Shown here: positions 1 through 8,817 of the stretch, one piece after another
Layout: the number at the start of each line of letters is the position of its first letter
Position numbering within the stretch: the stretch's first letter is position 1
Source: CADEDH01 sp047974625
GTDB taxonomy: Bacteria; Actinomycetota; Acidimicrobiia; Acidimicrobiales; SZUA-35
Reading direction: 5' to 3'
NCBI GenBank assembly: GCA_047974625.1
Contig: JBKECK010000102.1
Location: forward strand, 91,980 to 155,979
DNA: 64,000 nt
Notes under the pieces: generated by a model
Database searches by the model: none
Told to the model about the DNA's origin: nothing
Seen by the model: only the letters and a program-made list of their open reading frames with translations
Position numbers and translations under genes: made by a program

Positions 1-323
1 TGGCCGGCCGCCACCCATCCGGCGATCCCGCCGGCCAGGACGGCCCCGTTGGTCCAGCCGAGGTGGGCAGCCCGGGCGGCCGCGGTGGCGGCCAGGTCGC
101 CGCCGTCGTCGTCGCACCACACCATACGGGTGTCGCGCCGGGGCACCAGACGTTCCAGCAGCAGTTCGAGCCGGGACAGGGGCACCGACACGGCCCGGAA
201 CAGGTGCCCCTCGCTGAACGTGCCCTGCTCCCGAGCGTCGAGGAGGGCGAGCTCCCCCCGCCCCAGGGCGACGTCACCCAACCAGCCGGCCAGGGTGGCC
301 GGGTCGACGAAAGGCTGGATCAC
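1..323 (-). CDS. Rhodanese-domain sulfurtransferase (N-terminal part, runs off left edge)
   Basis: About 107 residues are visible, from a GTG start whose bases overlap the TGA of the upstream cysteine-dioxygenase-like gene (GTGA). The segment has the rhodanese fold pattern: LLDAREQGTFSEGHL early, then SRLELLLERLVPRRD, a short active-loop region reading VWCDDDGGD, and a C-terminal LAGGIAGW motif. The loop with DDG rather than the canonical CRxGx[RT] resembles the first, probably non-catalytic domain of tandem (about four-domain) rhodanese proteins, so more domains likely lie beyond the window. Translational coupling to the dioxygenase suggests a joint role in sulfur amino acid oxidation and sulfane-sulfur handling. 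The domain call is firm; the tandem arrangement is inference. Confidence 0.8.
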   Translation of the reverse strand, partial: MIQPFVDPATLAGWLGDVALGRGELALLDAREQGTFSEGHLFRAVSVPLSRLELLLERLVPRRDTRMVWCDDDGGDLAATAAARAAHLGWTNGAVLAGGIAGWVAAG

Positions 324-1012
324 CGGTCGGATTCCCGGCCCGCCCGGGCCTCCCTGATGTCGGTATGGGCCGGGAACACCTTCCACTCCCCGGTCCTGGC
401 GTTGTAGTACCGGCGCCCGTCGAGCCGTTCCAGGGCCAAGCCGTAGCAGTGAAAGTTGAGGGCGGGCCCGTCGATGTGGATCGAGTGGAGGTCGTCGGGG
501 AGCATGGCCACCCCGGAGCCGGCCTCCACCATGGCCTCGTCGATCTGCTCCACCCCACCGTCGTAGACCCGTCGGTAGAACCGGTTGAGCTCTTGGCCGG
601 CGAAGCCCACCACCACCGCCCAGGTGGTGTGGTCGTGGGCCGGGGTCGACACCCCGCCCCGGGACGCGTTGGCGTACAGGGCGAAGCGGCCGTCGTCGTC
701 CTCGGCCAGCCGGTACAGGCAGCTGGTGGTGGCCTCGTCGGGCTCGGGGGGTGGGTAGTCGTCCAAGGAGAACAGGTCGGTCTGTGCGGTGAGGGCCAGC
801 AGTCGCTCCCGGATGGCGGCCACCCCGTCCCGGCTGATCGGGGCCCCGTCCCGGGATCCGGCCCGGGTCGGGGTCCGGTGCTCCGCGTCCAGGGTGCGGA
901 TGGCCGCCATCGTCTCGGCGATGGCGGCGTGGCGGCGGGTGGCCCGGCCGGCGCCGGAGGTCGCTGTGCTCTCCATGGCTGTGCTCTCGGTGGCTGTGCT
1001 CTCGGTGGTCAC
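320..1012 (-). CDS. Cysteine dioxygenase-like cupin protein
   Basis: About 230 aa. The non-heme iron cupin pattern is visible: PAHDHTTWAVV supplies an HxH pair (about H126 and H128 from the GTG start) and LHSIHIDG supplies candidate third ligands, as in thiol dioxygenases that convert cysteine or 3-mercaptopropionate to a sulfinate. The rhodanese gene overlaps its stop, a pairing known in this family. The start is uncertain: GTG at 1012 lies 11 nt after the preceding stop, while ATG at 976 has a GAGAG sequence 7 nt upstream. The first 17 residues are encoded by a threefold 15-bp repeat and are probably disordered. Cysteine versus another thiol as substrate cannot be decided from sequence alone. 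Confidence 0.8.
   Translation of the reverse strand: MTTESTATESTAMESTATSGAGRATRRHAAIAETMAAIRTLDAEHRTPTRAGSRDGAPISRDGVAAIRERLLALTAQTDLFSLDDYPPPEPDEATTSCLYRLAEDDDGRFALYANASRGGVSTPAHDHTTWAVVVGFAGQELNRFYRRVYDGGVEQIDEAMVEAGSGVAMLPDDLHSIHIDGPALNFHCYGLALERLDGRRYYNARTGEWKVFPAHTDIREARAGRESDR
967..1010. repeat. 15-bp tandem repeat, three copies, at the 5' end of the dioxygenase gene
   Basis: The unit GCTGTGCTCTC plus four variable bases repeats three times in register with codons, giving the peptide pattern TESTA-TESTA-MESTA. The third copy creates an internal ATG, so copy number affects which start is available. Confidence 0.75.
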
Positions 1013-1023
1013 GGTGGCCGGCC

Positions 1024-2175
1024 TCAGGCGCTGACCCCGGCCCCGGCCGGGAGGCGGGCGGGGTCGATGCGGTACAGGTCGATGACGTTGCCCCACACCA
1101 TCCGTTCCCGTTCGGCGTCGGGGACCCCGTCCATGATCCGGTCCAGGATCGGGATGGAGTTGGGCCAGATGGAGTCGTGGTGGGGGTAGTCACTCCCCCA
1201 CAAGAGGTTGTCGACCCCGATCAGCTCCCGGGTCAGGATCCCGGCCCGGTCGTCCTCGAAGGTCACCCAGAAGTTCCGGTCGAAGTACTCCGACGGTTTC
1301 ATGGTCAGGTAGTCGACGGCAAAGCTGGGGGTGCGGTAGATGGCGTGGTCGAACCGCTGCTTGAAGTGGGCCACCCAGCCGGTCTCGAACTCGGCCAGCA
1401 CGAACTTCAACCCCGGGAACCGCTCCACCACGCCCCCGCAGATCAGGTCCATGGTGGAGTTGGCCACGGTGGTGTGGGCCATCGTGTAGCCCTTCAGCGT
1501 GCCGCCCGGAGTGCCCCAATGCGGGGGGAGCCCGCAATCGAACGACGTCCCGGTGAAGATGTGCATGGTGATGGGCAGGTCCATCGCCTCCAGCTCGGCC
1601 CACAGGGGGTCGTACACCGGGTCGGCGTACGACTGTTCGATCGGGGCGTGGGACGGGATGGCGAACCCCCGCACCCCACGGCCACCGGCGCGGCGCACCT
1701 CGGCCACGCAGGCGTCCACGTCGGGGATGGGCAGACACCCGATCCCGATCAGGCGGTCCCGGTCGGGGGCGCAGTAGTCGAGCACCCAGTCGTTGTGCTG
1801 ACGGAAGGCCGCGGCCCGGATCCGGTCGTCGGGGACGGCGAAGGTGAACATCGACAGGCTGGGGTACATGACCTCGCCCACCACCCCGTCCTGGTCCTGT
1901 TCGGCCAGACGTTTCGACGGGTCCCGCACCCCTGGGTTGAGGCCGTCGTAGCCCCGGGCGATCAGCTCGTCGGTCTTCGGGTCGTCGAGGCGGTTGCCGG
2001 CGATGCCCAGACGCCCCACCGGGACCGGCCGGTTGTCGGCCACCAGGAGCCAGTCGCCCCGGTTGCCGTTCCAGTCGGTGACGATGTGGGGCGCGGTGTC
2101 GCCGAAGCGTTCGGCCAGACCGTCAAACACTTCCCGGGCCTCCACCACGTGCGAATCGCAGGAATAGTGGCGCAT
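1024..2175 (-). CDS. Amidohydrolase family 2 (metal-dependent hydrolase)
   Basis: 383 aa, TIM-barrel amidohydrolase of the PF04909 type. The N-terminal CDSHV carries the D-x-H metal motif, a mid-protein ITMHIFTG supplies a further histidine, and the C-terminal WGSDYPHHDS supplies the conserved aspartate. The family hydrolyses or decarboxylates cyclic and aromatic carboxylates, so the substrate is not predictable. ATG at 2175 was chosen because AGGGGG lies about 8 nt upstream; a longer frame to 2220 lacks such a site. It sits between an isopropylmalate-type dehydrogenase and a thiol dioxygenase in a same-strand run, suggesting a catabolic operon. Confidence 0.85.
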   Translation of the reverse strand: MRHYSCDSHVVEAREVFDGLAERFGDTAPHIVTDWNGNRGDWLLVADNRPVPVGRLGIAGNRLDDPKTDELIARGYDGLNPGVRDPSKRLAEQDQDGVVGEVMYPSLSMFTFAVPDDRIRAAAFRQHNDWVLDYCAPDRDRLIGIGCLPIPDVDACVAEVRRAGGRGVRGFAIPSHAPIEQSYADPVYDPLWAELEAMDLPITMHIFTGTSFDCGLPPHWGTPGGTLKGYTMAHTTVANSTMDLICGGVVERFPGLKFVLAEFETGWVAHFKQRFDHAIYRTPSFAVDYLTMKPSEYFDRNFWVTFEDDRAGILTRELIGVDNLLWGSDYPHHDSIWPNSIPILDRIMDGVPDAERERMVWGNVIDLYRIDPARLPAGAGVSA

Positions 2176-2222
2176 CTCTATTACCCCCTGACGCCCAAAC
2201 GGGCCGTTCCTCACCCCCAAAC

Positions 2223-3377
2223 CTAGGCCAGGTGACCGCCCGATACCGAAGTGGTCGGGCCAGTGGCGGGGCCGGGCAGCGGGGCCAGGGCAGCGACGAC
2301 GGCCCCGGCCATCTCCTCGGTGGTGGCGGTGCCGCCCTGGTCGGCGGTTAGATGGTCGCCGGCCGCGTACACCGCGGTGACCGCCGCGTCGAGGCGATCG
2401 GCGGCCCCGGTCCGGCCCAGCCAGGTGAGCATGAGCACCGCCGACAGCAGGCTGGCGGTGGGGTTGATCTCGTGCCGACCGGTCAGATCGGGCGCAGTGC
2501 CGTGGGCCGACTCGAAGTAGGCGAACCCGTCGCCGTAGCAGCCGGACGGAGCCAGACCCATACCTCCCAGGGTGGCCGCCCCCAGGTCGGACAGGACGTC
2601 CCCGTAGAGGTTGGGTAGGACGACGACGTCGTGGGCCTCGGGGCGCAGGACGAGGCGATGGGCCATGTCGTCCACGATGAACCGGTCGAGTTCCACGTCG
2701 GGGAAATCCCCGCCCACCTCGGCCACGATGTCGCAGAAGTACCGGTCGGTGGCGGGCAGCATGTTGGTCTTGGCCGACACGGTGAGCCGGGGTGACCGGC
2801 CCCGTTCGACCCCCCGGCGGCGGGCCAGGTCGTAGGCGAAGCGGGCCACCGTCTCGGTACCGGCCCGGGAGATCACCTTGGCCGAGAACCGGGCCTCACC
2901 GGGCCAGGTGAGGCGGGCCCGGTCGCCGACCAGGCCGGAGGCCCGGAGGTCGGCGACGTCACCGGCGATGCCCACATAGGCGTCCTCCAGGTTCTCCCGG
3001 ACGATGACGTAGTCGAGCCGGTCGGGCCGGGCCATGGGCGAGGCGAACCCGGGACGCCACCGGACGGGCCGGACGTTGGCGTAGGTGCCCCGGCCCCAGC
3101 GGAGGTGGGCCACCCCCGGGGTGGTGCCGTTGGTGGCCCCGAACAGGACGGTGTCGGCGGCGTCGATCCGGGCGTGGACCATGGTGGCGCGCTCGGACCG
3201 GTCCAGCTCGGCCAGCTCTACCCCGGTGGGCAGGACGTCCAGGTCGATCCCGGGATCGACGGCCCGGAGCACCGACACCGCGGCCGCCATCGCCTCGGGG
3301 GCGGCGTCGTCACCGGGGATGACCGCCACCGTCGGTGCCGACCCGGGGTGCCCACCGGGTGGGTCGGTCGGGCTCAA
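2223..3377 (-). CDS. Isocitrate/isopropylmalate dehydrogenase family protein
   Basis: 384 aa, the usual length for the beta-decarboxylating dehydrogenase family, which oxidises a 2-hydroxyacid with NAD(P)+ and usually decarboxylates it. Visible motifs are VIPGDD at the N terminus, the substrate-binding WGRGTYANVRPVRW, VRENLEDAYVG, the metal-binding NLYGDVLSDLGA, and the dinucleotide-side FESAHGTAPDLTG. It could be a 3-isopropylmalate, tartrate/malate or homoisocitrate-type enzyme. The lack of leuC/leuD/leuA neighbours and the presence of a hydroxyacid dehydrogenase and an amidohydrolase favour a catabolic role. The start is a TTG overlapping the TGA of the upstream gene; a GTG about 16 codons inside is the alternative. 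Confidence 0.82.
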   Translation of the reverse strand: MSPTDPPGGHPGSAPTVAVIPGDDAAPEAMAAAVSVLRAVDPGIDLDVLPTGVELAELDRSERATMVHARIDAADTVLFGATNGTTPGVAHLRWGRGTYANVRPVRWRPGFASPMARPDRLDYVIVRENLEDAYVGIAGDVADLRASGLVGDRARLTWPGEARFSAKVISRAGTETVARFAYDLARRRGVERGRSPRLTVSAKTNMLPATDRYFCDIVAEVGGDFPDVELDRFIVDDMAHRLVLRPEAHDVVVLPNLYGDVLSDLGAATLGGMGLAPSGCYGDGFAYFESAHGTAPDLTGRHEINPTASLLSAVLMLTWLGRTGAADRLDAAVTAVYAAGDHLTADQGGTATTEEMAGAVVAALAPLPGPATGPTTSVSGGHLA

Positions 3378-4372
3378 TAGCCGGCCACCTTGTCGACCAC
3401 ACCCTCCAGCGGTTCCCCCTTCCGGGCCCGCTCCAGGTTGCGGCAGAAGCGGGCCACGCTGCGCGGGGCCCGGTGCTGGCTGGCCCCGGCGGTGTGGGGG
3501 GTCATGGCCACATTGTCGAGCCGGAACAGGGGGTGGTCGGCGGGCAGGGGCTCGCCGGGGGCCACGTCGAGGGCGGCCCCGGCCAGGCGGCCCGATTCGA
3601 GGGCGGCGACGAGGGCGTCACCGTCGATGATCTCCCCCCGGGTCACGTTCACCAGGTACGAGCCGGGCCGCATGGCGGCGAAGGTGGCGTCGTCGAACAG
3701 ACGGTCGGTGTCCGGGGTGAGCGGGCAGCAGACGGCCACCACATCGGAGCGTTCCAACAGCTCGGGCAGGCGGTCGGTGGACCACACCTCCTCCACCCCG
3801 TGGGCAGCCGGCGACGGGTACTCGTCGACGGCTAGGGTGTGCATCCCGAACGCCTCCGCCCGGCGGGCCATGGCCCGTCCGGTTCCCCCGAAACCGAGGA
3901 CGCCCATGGTGAGGCCCTCCAACTCGATCTCCTTCCTCCGCATGTCCACCCGGTGGGCCCAGGCGTCGGGACCGAGCCTGACCGCGGTGTGGATCTGGCG
4001 GGTGAGGGCCAACAGGAGACCGAACCCGGTGTCGGCCAGGTGGCCACCGACGAGACCCTTCTCGCCGGTGATGATCACGTCGGAGGCGACCAGGTCGGGG
4101 AAGAGGAGGGTGTCCATGCCCGAAGCGATGGCGTGGACCCAACGCAGCTTGGGGGCGGCGTCGTAGAGGCGACGGTCGATGAACCCGAGCACGATCTCGG
4201 TGTCGGCCGCCATCCCCGCCGCCTCCTTCATGCCGGGAGCGGCACGTACAGTGGAGCCGGCGGGGGCGGCGGCCTCGATGTCGGTCAGGTACTCGGGTTC
4301 GACCGTCAGCATCGTCAATCCGGGGATGACCAGGATGTCGGTGGGTTCGTCGAGGGTGAGGTAGGCGTCCAC
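3374..4372 (-). CDS. D-isomer-specific 2-hydroxyacid dehydrogenase
   Basis: 332 aa, NAD-dependent reductase/dehydrogenase of the D-2-hydroxyacid family. The Rossmann motif is LGFGGTGRAMARR. The catalytic triad residues are identifiable in VNVTRGEIIDGDAL (Arg), DVAPGEPLPADHPLF (Glu) and MTPHTAGAS (His). The start is GTG. Its stop overlaps the TTG start of the isopropylmalate-type dehydrogenase, so the two are translationally coupled and probably act on successive hydroxy/keto acids. The substrate (glyoxylate, hydroxypyruvate or phosphoglycerate type) is not determinable; the protein lacks the C-terminal ACT domain of SerA. Confidence 0.87.
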   Translation of the reverse strand: MDAYLTLDEPTDILVIPGLTMLTVEPEYLTDIEAAAPAGSTVRAAPGMKEAAGMAADTEIVLGFIDRRLYDAAPKLRWVHAIASGMDTLLFPDLVASDVIITGEKGLVGGHLADTGFGLLLALTRQIHTAVRLGPDAWAHRVDMRRKEIELEGLTMGVLGFGGTGRAMARRAEAFGMHTLAVDEYPSPAAHGVEEVWSTDRLPELLERSDVVAVCCPLTPDTDRLFDDATFAAMRPGSYLVNVTRGEIIDGDALVAALESGRLAGAALDVAPGEPLPADHPLFRLDNVAMTPHTAGASQHRAPRSVARFCRNLERARKGEPLEGVVDKVAGY

Positions 4373-4386
4373 CTTACGGACGCTAC

Positions 4387-4998
4387 TCAGGCCCCCGTTC
4401 GCAGGCCAGGTGAGGCCGGCCGGGCGTCGGCGGCCGGCTTACGGAGGGAGACCAGGCCGATCAGGGCGAGCACCAGGCTGATCCCGCTGGTCACGGTGCG
4501 GCTGATGTTGGCGATCTGCCAGCTCCCGGAGTAGTCGTCCCAGATCACCCGGGCCTCATCGATCGAGGCCGGCACCACGGTGTCGGCCAGATCGGCGTTC
4601 AGGGGCAGGTTGACCGCGGCGGTGAGGATCACGCCCCCCACCAGGTACACGGCCGAGGCGGCCAGGAACCAGGCGGCGGACCGGTTCGATCGGGTCAGCC
4701 AGGCGACGACCCCGGCGGCCGCCAACACCACCGGGGTGAGGAAGAAGGCGGGGAAGAACACCGGGTTGCGGACACTGGCGTTCATGGCCTGCATCGCCTC
4801 GATGGCGACCCGGGGATCGGCGTCGCCGAGTCCCCACATGGTGGAGCACACCCAGGCGTAGAAGAAGCCGAAGATGGCGGCCACGAACACGGTGGCCACG
4901 ATCCCCACCACGGTCGCTGACCGGGCGAGCCCGGAGCGGTCGGGGACGACGGAGGGACCGGAGGAAACGGAGGGAGCAGTGTTGACGATGGCGGGCAT
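4387..4998 (-). CDS. DUF1772 / anthrone oxygenase family membrane protein
   Basis: 203 aa with four predicted transmembrane helices: one near residues 27-50, one around FFLTPVVLAAAGVVAWL, one around WFLAASAVYLVGGVIL, and one near the C terminus (SGISLVLALIGLVSL). The signature NLPLNADLAD followed by an Arg/Trp/Asn pattern (DDYSGSWQIANISRT) is typical of DUF1772, a family related to fungal anthrone oxygenases, although most bacterial members have no assigned activity. AGGAGAC lies just upstream of the ATG. It is transcribed alone or heads the downstream hydroxyacid dehydrogenase run (14 nt gap). Confidence 0.75.
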   Translation of the reverse strand: MPAIVNTAPSVSSGPSVVPDRSGLARSATVVGIVATVFVAAIFGFFYAWVCSTMWGLGDADPRVAIEAMQAMNASVRNPVFFPAFFLTPVVLAAAGVVAWLTRSNRSAAWFLAASAVYLVGGVILTAAVNLPLNADLADTVVPASIDEARVIWDDYSGSWQIANISRTVTSGISLVLALIGLVSLRKPAADARPASPGLRTGA

Positions 4999-5140
4999 TG
5001 GGGTCTCCTGACCTTTGGGTTATCGACTGGCTGGGTTAGCCGGTTCGTTGGTTCGAACGTACGGCGGCGGCCCCCACCGCCGGATCGACCAAACGTCGTT
5101 GCCTGGTCATCCCAAGGTCGACGCCGCCTATCATCCGGCC

Positions 5141-6103
5141 ATGGTGACAACGGACACGATCGCCGCCGCCCGGCAGTGGGCCACGGAGGGCTGGGTCGTC
5201 GTCGACGAGCTGATACCGCGGCGCGAGGTCGAGGCGGTCCTGGCGGAACTGCCGGACGGTCACGCCGAACCGTCGACGGCCACCAACCCGTCCCGTCACG
5301 CCCGGTCCCGGACCACCGCTGGGCGCGCCACCACCGGTTCCGGCGCCGGTGATGGCGCTGGTGATGGTGAGGGTCCACGGTTCCGGTCCCGGCAGTTCTC
5401 GGGTACCGTCCTGTTCCCGATCCCGGACGCCCCCAACCTCAACCACCTGTTCGTCCATCCCCGGCTCGTCGAGTTCGCCCGCGCCGCTCTGGGCGACGAC
5501 GACATCCGCCTCTACCAGGCGCGCCTCTGGTCGAAGTACGCGGGTCGGGTCGACTACGCCCAACCCCACCATGTGGACCGCAACCACTCCCTCGTCCCCA
5601 CCCGGAGCGAACCGGGGTTCTGGCACCTCGAGTGCTTCCTGTACCTGAACGACGTCGAGGCTGACACCGGCGCCCCCCGGCTGGTCCCCCGGGACAGGGT
5701 GGCCCCCTACGAGGGCCCGGAACCCATCCGGCCCCCGGAAACCGCCCCCGAGCTGTACGAGCACGAGGTGGCCGCGGTCGGCCGGGCCGGGTCCCTGCTC
5801 GCGTACCGGTCCGACGTGTGGCATCGCGGGGTCGACCTGGAGCGCCCGGGCAGTGAACGGCACGTGGCCGTGGCCGCCTTCCGGCTCGCCGCCAACGAGT
5901 GGATCGGCTACGACAGCTTCCCGCCCCTGGCCGTCAACGCCGACTTCGCCCAGTTCGCGGGCCGGGCCACCCCGGACGAGCTGTCCCTGTTCGGGTTCCC
6001 CCGACCCGGACATCCGTACTGGACAGCGGCCACAGTCGCCGCCCTGGCCTCCCTCTACCCCGACCTGGACCGCACCCCGTGGGAGGCCGCCCTCGCTCCG
6101 TAA
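5141..6103 (+). CDS. Phytanoyl-CoA dioxygenase (PhyH)-like Fe(II)/2-oxoglutarate oxygenase
   Basis: 320 aa. The double-stranded beta-helix iron site is recognisable as QPHHVDRNHS (H-x-D) and DVWHRGVD (distal His), with surrounding WHLECFLYLNDVEADTGAPRL typical of the PhyH family. The family hydroxylates acyl-CoA or small-molecule substrates; the substrate here is unknown. ATG at 5141 was chosen because the upstream frame has no homologous character. Residues about 48-79 form a low-complexity insertion (GAGDGAGDGE pattern, Ser/Thr/Arg-rich before it) encoded by a short tandem repeat, probably a surface loop. It is divergent from the DUF1772 gene. Confidence 0.82.
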   Translation: MVTTDTIAAARQWATEGWVVVDELIPRREVEAVLAELPDGHAEPSTATNPSRHARSRTTAGRATTGSGAGDGAGDGEGPRFRSRQFSGTVLFPIPDAPNLNHLFVHPRLVEFARAALGDDDIRLYQARLWSKYAGRVDYAQPHHVDRNHSLVPTRSEPGFWHLECFLYLNDVEADTGAPRLVPRDRVAPYEGPEPIRPPETAPELYEHEVAAVGRAGSLLAYRSDVWHRGVDLERPGSERHVAVAAFRLAANEWIGYDSFPPLAVNADFAQFAGRATPDELSLFGFPRPGHPYWTAATVAALASLYPDLDRTPWEAALAP

Positions 6104-6160
6104 CCAGCCCGCCCGCCGGGGGGCCGGTCACGGCAGGAGCCGGCGGCGGTCGGGGCGGGT

Positions 6161-7039
6161 TCAGCCCAGCTCGGCGCCGAGGGCACCGACCCGGAGCTCC
6201 CCTGAGCGGGTCTGCCCTCCCCGCTCGAGGAAGGCCTCCATCCGAGGCCGGGCCTCGGGACCGCGGAGGGTCAGGTCGACCCGGTAGGCCTCCTCGACGA
6301 GGCCGTCGTCGGGGTCAGACCCGTACACCGTGGCCGCCTTGGCCTGGGCGATGGCCTCGGCCGGGAACGAGGCGATCCGGGCGGCCAGGCGGTCTACGAA
6401 GGGGCCCAGCTCGTCGGCCGCCAACGCCCGGTTGAGCCAGCCCCACCGTTCCAAGGTGACGGCATCGACGTCGTCACCGCCGAGGACGATCTCCAGGGCC
6501 CGGCCCCGGCCTACCAGCTCCGGTAGGCGTCGGCAGCCGCCCCCGCCGGGCAGGATCCCGAGCGGGACCTCCATCTGGCACAGCACCGTGCGTCCCACGG
6601 CCCCGAACCGCATGTCGGCCCCGGCCGACAGCTCGGCGCCACCCCCACCCACCCGGCCGGCGATCTCGCAGATGGTCGCCTTCGGCGTGGTGCCGAGGAG
6701 CTCGCCAAGACGGTGGATGGCGTGGGGTTTGTCGGGTCGCTGCGCCGGACCGGACACGTCCACGGCCAGGATGGCGTTGACGTCGTAGTGGGCGATGAAG
6801 AACTCGGGGTTGGCGCTGCGGAGGACGACGGCCTTGATCGCCTCGGCCCCGTCAGCCCATTCGACCGCGGTCCGCAGCGACCGGAACAGGTCCGGGGTGA
6901 GCAGGTTGATGGGGGGCGAGTCGATCAGGATCACGGCCACCCCGTGGGCGGCGGTGACCGTCACCCCCGGCAGGTCGGCCGGGGGTGACGGCGACGACGC
7001 GCCCTCGGCCGGTTCGGATCGGTCAGACGTTGAGGCCAT
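6161..7039 (-). CDS. Enoyl-CoA hydratase/isomerase family protein
   Basis: About 292 aa, crotonase fold. Visible are SPPINLLTPDLF, the oxyanion-hole region NPEFFIAHYDV, and IAGRVGGGGAELSAGADMRFGA, where the conserved glycine-rich helix occurs. The usual first catalytic Glu of hydratases (ExxxGGG) is hard to assign, so isomerase, hydratase or another crotonase activity is possible. ATG at 7039 is preceded by GGACGAG at moderate distance; a TTG at 7075 overlapping the upstream TGA would add 12 residues. It is directly downstream of an acyl-CoA synthetase, fitting acyl-CoA degradation. Confidence 0.8.
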   Translation of the reverse strand: MASTSDRSEPAEGASSPSPPADLPGVTVTAAHGVAVILIDSPPINLLTPDLFRSLRTAVEWADGAEAIKAVVLRSANPEFFIAHYDVNAILAVDVSGPAQRPDKPHAIHRLGELLGTTPKATICEIAGRVGGGGAELSAGADMRFGAVGRTVLCQMEVPLGILPGGGGCRRLPELVGRGRALEIVLGGDDVDAVTLERWGWLNRALAADELGPFVDRLAARIASFPAEAIAQAKAATVYGSDPDDGLVEEAYRVDLTLRGPEARPRMEAFLERGGQTRSGELRVGALGAELG

Positions 7040-7071
7040 GGCCGCAGTCTCGTCCCCCGGGCGGGCCGGGC

Positions 7072-8754
7072 TCAACCGGGCCGGGTCGGTAGGGGGCCGG
7101 CGACCTCGTCGGCGGCCCGGGCCCGGAGCTCGCGTTTGAGGATCTTGCGGCCGTTGGGGCCGTCGACGCTGGGGAACTCGTCGACGGTGATGACCCGGGC
7201 CGGCACCTTGAGATCCGCGATCCCGGCCGCGCAGTGGGCGATCAGGTCGGCTTCGGTGACGGTCGGGTCGCCCGACGGGTCGGCCAGGCGGACGAACGCC
7301 ACCGCCACCTGACCCCGGTCCGGCACCTCGGCCCCGACCACCTGGGCCAGTTCGACCGCCGGGTGGCGTTCCAGCCGCTGCTCGATCTCGGCCGGATCCA
7401 CCAGGAACCCCCGCAGGCGGAGACTGTCACCGAGACGGGCCAGGAACTCGAAGCCGCCGTCGCCGGTCAGGCGGCCGAGATCACCGGAGCGGAACCACCC
7501 GTCGGGGGTGAAGGCCCGGGCGGTGGCGTCGGGGTCGCCGAGGTAGCGGGTGAACACCTGACGGCCCCGGAAGCAGAGTTCACCGTCGACGCCCGTCCCC
7601 AGATCGATCCCGGTCTCGGGGTCGACTACCCGCACCTCCATCGTCGGATCGACCGGGACGCCCCCGGGCCGGGACCTCAACCCCACGTCCATCCCCGACG
7701 GCCAGCGGGTCACCAGGGCGAACACCTCGGACATCCCGTAGACGCCACTGAGGCGGACCCCGAGCTCGTCCTCGGCCCGACGGGCTACGACCGGTCCGGC
7801 GTTGACGAAGTTGGCGAACGCCCCTTCCCGCCACGCCAAGCGTTCACCGGCCCGCAGGCGACCGGTGGCGAAGATGCGCAGGAGCATGTCGTCGGCGGCG
7901 AAATAGTGGGTAACGCCACCAGCCGAGAGGGCGTCGGCGGTGGCCTCGGCCACGAACCGCTGGTGGATCCGGGTGGTGGCCCGGGCGGCGACGGCGGCCA
8001 TCAGGGCGCTGAACCCGAACGTGCCGCACAACGGCAGGTCGAGTAGGAGCCGGTCACCGGCCCCGAACCGGTAGGCGTCGGCGTCGGCCCGGGCGTGGAT
8101 GATCGTGCCCCCGTGGTCGTGGACGGCGATCTTGGGCCGGCCAGTGGTGCCCGAGGTGGTGAAACCGATGAGCAGGTCGGCCTCTGAGGGCGGGGTCCCA
8201 CCGCCCACCGGCCCGGGGTCACCCCGGCCGAGCTCCTCCCACGACCGGACGGCCACGCCGAGTGACCGCCAACCCGCCGGCACCGCTCGGACCCGGCCAA
8301 CAGGACCGGGGCCGGCGGGATCGGCGGCGTCGGGTCCGGGCGGGTCGGTGACCACGACGACGGTCAGGTCGTCGGGCAGGGTGGCCGCCGCGGCGACGGC
8401 GGAGAAGTCGGTGCCGGCAAACCCGTCCACGGTCACCAGCACCGCGGCCCGGGAGCGGGCCAGGATGTGGGTCAGCTCATCGGACCGGTAGCGGGTGTTG
8501 AGGCCCACCACGGGGGCGGCCACCGCCGACGCGGCGGCCAGGGTCTCCAGGTACTCGATCCGGTTGGGGAGCCAGGCCACCACGGCCCGGTCCGGTCCGG
8601 CGCCCGCCGCCGCCAACGCGGCCGCCCGGCGCGGGGTGTCAGCCGCCAACCGGCCGGCGGTGAGGGTCCGCCGTCGACCGTCGCCCTCCTCCGCTACCAC
8701 GTCGTCGGGACGATCGGCGGCCCATCGGTCCAGAACGGCGGTGAGGGTGGTCAC
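7072..8754 (-). CDS. AMP-dependent acyl-CoA synthetase / ligase
   Basis: About 560 aa, ANL superfamily. The P-loop-like A3 motif reads GFTTSGTTGRPKIAVHD, the A5 motif GVYGMSEVFAL, and the A7/A8 region DGWFRSGDLGRL. The C-terminal catalytic lysine motif lies in NGRKILKRELR. It activates a carboxylic acid with ATP to an acyl-CoA; the acyl preference is unknown. GTG at 8754 was selected since translation from it begins with the family-like TTLTAVLDRWAADRPD; a TTG at 8772 is also in frame. The following enoyl-CoA hydratase gene abuts or overlaps its stop, so the two form an operon. Confidence 0.87.
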   Translation of the reverse strand: MTTLTAVLDRWAADRPDDVVAEEGDGRRRTLTAGRLAADTPRRAAALAAAGAGPDRAVVAWLPNRIEYLETLAAASAVAAPVVGLNTRYRSDELTHILARSRAAVLVTVDGFAGTDFSAVAAAATLPDDLTVVVVTDPPGPDAADPAGPGPVGRVRAVPAGWRSLGVAVRSWEELGRGDPGPVGGGTPPSEADLLIGFTTSGTTGRPKIAVHDHGGTIIHARADADAYRFGAGDRLLLDLPLCGTFGFSALMAAVAARATTRIHQRFVAEATADALSAGGVTHYFAADDMLLRIFATGRLRAGERLAWREGAFANFVNAGPVVARRAEDELGVRLSGVYGMSEVFALVTRWPSGMDVGLRSRPGGVPVDPTMEVRVVDPETGIDLGTGVDGELCFRGRQVFTRYLGDPDATARAFTPDGWFRSGDLGRLTGDGGFEFLARLGDSLRLRGFLVDPAEIEQRLERHPAVELAQVVGAEVPDRGQVAVAFVRLADPSGDPTVTEADLIAHCAAGIADLKVPARVITVDEFPSVDGPNGRKILKRELRARAADEVAGPLPTRPG

Positions 8755-8817
8755 GGACCAGAGGCTAGACAAGCCCCGGTTCCGGCGTCCCGTCCGGGCC
8801 CAGGCGGCCCGGGGCGG

